A DNA stretch of 9,087 nucleotides from CBDVBD01 sp965372135. Lineage in GTDB: Bacteria; Electryoneota; RPQS01; CBDVBD01. Under the pieces are notes generated by a model. The model was not told the origin of the DNA, did not search any database, and worked only from the letters and a program-made list of their open reading frames with translations. Made by a program: the position numbers and the translations under genes. Below, piece by piece: positions 7,498-9,087 of the stretch. The stretch covers positions 1 to 9,087 of the forward strand of contig CBDVBD010000136.1 in the NCBI GenBank assembly GCA_965372135.1. Reading direction: 5' to 3'. Positions within the stretch are counted from its first letter, which is position 1. Each line of letters starts with the position of its first letter.

Positions 7498-8013
7498 ATG
7501 ACACGGTGGACAATTACTATCATCCTATGCTTGATCCTTAGCGTTCTGTCAAGTTCAGTGATGGCGAAGGACTTGAAAATCGGATACATCATTTCCGAAG
7601 TCGTCCGCGAGGAGTTCGAGGATTTCCAAACCGCCCAGCGCCAACTGGACGAAGAAAAAGCCCAATGGGAGCAGCAGTATCAGGAAAAAGCCCAGGAAAT
7701 CATCCGCATGGAGCAGGATTTAAAGGACAAAGAATTCGTGTATTCCGATGCCCGAAAAAAGGAAATCCAAGCACAACTTGAACAATTGACCATGGAACTG
7801 TACAGATTCGAGCAGCAATTAACCGAACGCCTGATCCAACGCAATGCTGAACTCAGTGCCCCGATCAACAACAGAATCAATGAAATCCTGAATCGTATCG
7901 GAGACGATGAAGACTACGATTTCATATTCGATGCCTATCAGGGCAACATCGTCTATGCCAAGGATGATTATGACTTGACCGACCGCATCCTGGACGAACT
8001 TCAAAGGGATTAA
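7498..8013 (+). CDS. skp: Skp/OmpH-family periplasmic chaperone
   Basis: Skp (OmpH, HlpA) is a trimeric periplasmic chaperone that holds unfolded outer-membrane proteins on their way to BamA. The 171-residue product has a signal peptide (hydrophobic residues 5-21, likely cleavage after VMA at 23). The mature protein opens with KIGYI, the usual first strand of the family. A long heptad-like helical stretch (about 40-125, rich in E, Q, K and L) forms the tentacle coiled coil. A C-terminal strand/helix follows with the family pattern: YDFIFDAYQGNIVYAKDDYDLTDRIL, residues about 140-165 (see positions 7915-7992). Length is near that of E. coli Skp (161). Oddly, my count over the mature chain is 37 D/E against 20 K/R, a net charge near -17, unlike the basic E. 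coli protein; an acidic cluster GDDEDYD starts at residue 135. The position between bamA and lpxD is the classic one for this gene. lpxD starts 6 nt after its stop. Confidence 0.92.
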   Translation: MTRWTITIILCLILSVLSSSVMAKDLKIGYIISEVVREEFEDFQTAQRQLDEEKAQWEQQYQEKAQEIIRMEQDLKDKEFVYSDARKKEIQAQLEQLTMELYRFEQQLTERLIQRNAELSAPINNRINEILNRIGDDEDYDFIFDAYQGNIVYAKDDYDLTDRILDELQRD

Positions 8014-8019
8014 CCACTC

Positions 8020-9039
8020 GTGACCACGTCCAAAACCTATACACTTGGGGAATTGGCGGAGAGCATTCAGGGTAAAGTGGTGGGTGATCCTGACACCCCT
8101 ATCCACGGCATCGCAAAAATCGACGAAGCCCGCCGGGGTGACCTGACATTTCTTACCAACCCCAAGTACCAGAAGAAGCTGACGGATTCTGAAGCCAGCG
8201 CTTTGTTAGCCGGTCACGGCATCACTTGGCACCGACCGGTCTTGCAGGTCGATGATCCTTACCTGGCATTGGGGAAACTGCTGGAGCTTATCTACCCCCC
8301 ACCGGAATCGGTAAAAGTGGGTATCCATCCCACCGTCGTGGTTGACGATTCGGCGACTATTGGTGCCAATGTCCGAATCGGTGCCTTGTGTTCGATTGGT
8401 CAAGATTGCGTGATTGGCGATAATGTTATCCTGCACCCGCGAGTTGTCCTCTATCCCGGTGTCACCATTGGTGAAGATTCGTTATTACATTCTGGTGTTA
8501 TTGTTCGGGAGAACACCCAAATCGGCAAGCGTGTGATAATCCAAAACGGTGCCATTATCGGCTCCGATGGATTCGGATTCGCCGCCGCCGAAGGTGAATA
8601 CCGCAAAATTCCCCAGGTCGGCACCGTAAGCATCGAAGACGACGTGGAAATCGGCGCCAACACCACCATCGATCGCGCCACACTGGGTGTTACCCGCATC
8701 CGGCGTGGCACCAAACTGGACAACCTGATACAGGTTGCCCATAACGTCGATATCGGTGAAGATACCGTCATCGCCGCCCAAACCGGTATCTCTGGGTCGA
8801 CCAAAATCGGCAAAGGCTGCCGCATCGGCGGACAGGTGGGATTCGTCGGTCACATCACCGTCGGTGACGGTGTCATGATCGGTGCTCAATCCGGCATCCC
8901 CCATTCCCTCCCGTCCGGTGAAATCCATTCCGGCTGCCCGGCAATACCCCATCGTGAATGGTTAAAACAACATGCGTACCTGAAACGCCTGCCCGAACTG
9001 GTCCAGAAAATCAAAGAGTTGGAAAATAAAAGTCCCTGA
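8020..9039 (+). CDS. lpxD: UDP-3-O-(3-hydroxyacyl)glucosamine N-acyltransferase LpxD
   Basis: LpxD transfers a 3-hydroxyacyl chain from acyl carrier protein to the 2-amino group of UDP-3-O-acylglucosamine, the third step of lipid A synthesis, in the cytoplasm. The 339-residue length is almost identical to E. coli LpxD (341). Residues 1 to ~99 form the uridine-binding N-terminal domain (YTLGELAESIQGKVVGD, LTFLTNPKY). Residues about 100-303 are left-handed beta-helix hexapeptide repeats, with GSDGFGFA in the middle. H241 in DNLIQVAHNVDIG corresponds to catalytic H239 of E. coli, and H278 in VGFVGHITVG to H276. The C-terminal helix from PHREWLKQ to the end is typical of the trimer. The GTG start is two codons after the skp stop and in the same frame. 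No in-frame ATG occurs anywhere near the N-terminus, and AAAGGG (8003-8008) lies 11 nt upstream inside the end of skp. Translational coupling with skp is likely. Confidence 0.97.
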   Translation: MTTSKTYTLGELAESIQGKVVGDPDTPIHGIAKIDEARRGDLTFLTNPKYQKKLTDSEASALLAGHGITWHRPVLQVDDPYLALGKLLELIYPPPESVKVGIHPTVVVDDSATIGANVRIGALCSIGQDCVIGDNVILHPRVVLYPGVTIGEDSLLHSGVIVRENTQIGKRVIIQNGAIIGSDGFGFAAAEGEYRKIPQVGTVSIEDDVEIGANTTIDRATLGVTRIRRGTKLDNLIQVAHNVDIGEDTVIAAQTGISGSTKIGKGCRIGGQVGFVGHITVGDGVMIGAQSGIPHSLPSGEIHSGCPAIPHREWLKQHAYLKRLPELVQKIKELENKSP

Positions 9040-9050
9040 CGAGCCTTTCC

Positions 9051-9087
9051 ATGTACGAAAACCAACGCACTATTTCAAAACCGGTAA
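9051..9087 (+). CDS. lpxC: N-terminal start of LpxC deacetylase (cut by window end)
   Basis: Twelve codons are visible, beginning MYENQRTISKPV. The QRTIxxPV pattern matches the very N-terminus of UDP-3-O-acyl-N-acetylglucosamine deacetylase (LpxC), the zinc-dependent committed step of lipid A synthesis. The position 11 nt after lpxD is where lpxC, often fused to fabZ, lies in many FCB-group genomes. The ribosome site is weak (GACGAG at 9038-9043). The zinc-binding and catalytic residues lie outside the window. Identity rests on a short match plus gene order, and whether the gene is lpxC alone or an lpxC-fabZ fusion cannot be told here. Confidence 0.75.
   Translation, partial: MYENQRTISKPV

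Noticed and set aside
8317..8930. Repetitive-looking ATCGG/GGTGC motifs within lpxD as a DNA repeat array
   Set aside because: These reflect the hexapeptide repeats of the beta-helix protein, not a nucleotide repeat or CRISPR array.

Overview
The window comes from a Gram-negative (diderm) bacterium that makes lipid A-based lipopolysaccharide. Every gene I can support lies on the + strand, and nearly all of the window is a compact outer-membrane biogenesis locus. The order tamB - bamA - skp - lpxD - lpxC, the MKxTKxK-type lysine-rich segment in POTRA 3 of BamA, and an LpxC N-terminus containing QRTISKPV suggest a member of the FCB group or a related candidate phylum (Marinimicrobia/KSB1/Ignavibacteria-like). 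That placement is an inference from gene order and motif style, not a phylogeny. Base composition is near 50% GC in the genes, and the intergenic gaps are clearly AT-rich.

Layout: (1) positions 1-22 form a perfect 9-bp inverted repeat with a 4-nt loop at the window edge. (2) 44-784 encodes a short FAD-binding (PCMH/GlcE-like) protein that has the flavin-binding half of the fold but almost no C-terminal domain. (3) 817-4899 encodes a 1360-residue TamB-family protein. (4) 4900-5070 is a 171-bp AT-rich gap with a credible sigma70-like promoter. (5) 5071-7404 encodes BamA with a signal peptide, five POTRA domains and a beta barrel. (6) 7405-7497 is a 93-bp A-rich leader. (7) 7498-8013 encodes a Skp/OmpH-family periplasmic chaperone. 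(8) 8020-9039 encodes LpxD. (9) 9051 to the window end holds the first codons of lpxC, cut by the window edge.

The genes fit together as one envelope-building programme. BamA inserts beta-barrel proteins into the outer membrane and Skp escorts them across the periplasm. TamB bridges inner and outer membranes and is implicated in lipid transport and barrel assembly. LpxD and LpxC are the third and second steps of lipid A synthesis. bamA-skp-lpxD-lpxC look co-transcribed, with gaps of 93, 6 and 11 nt. The FAD protein 32 nt upstream of tamB is the one gene whose link to the envelope is unclear.

I did not find a new defence, mobile or RNA-based system here. The more notable observations are the truncated FAD protein next to tamB, TamB next to BamA with no TamA visible, a strongly acidic Skp, the hairpin at the left edge, and two A7 tracts within bamA.
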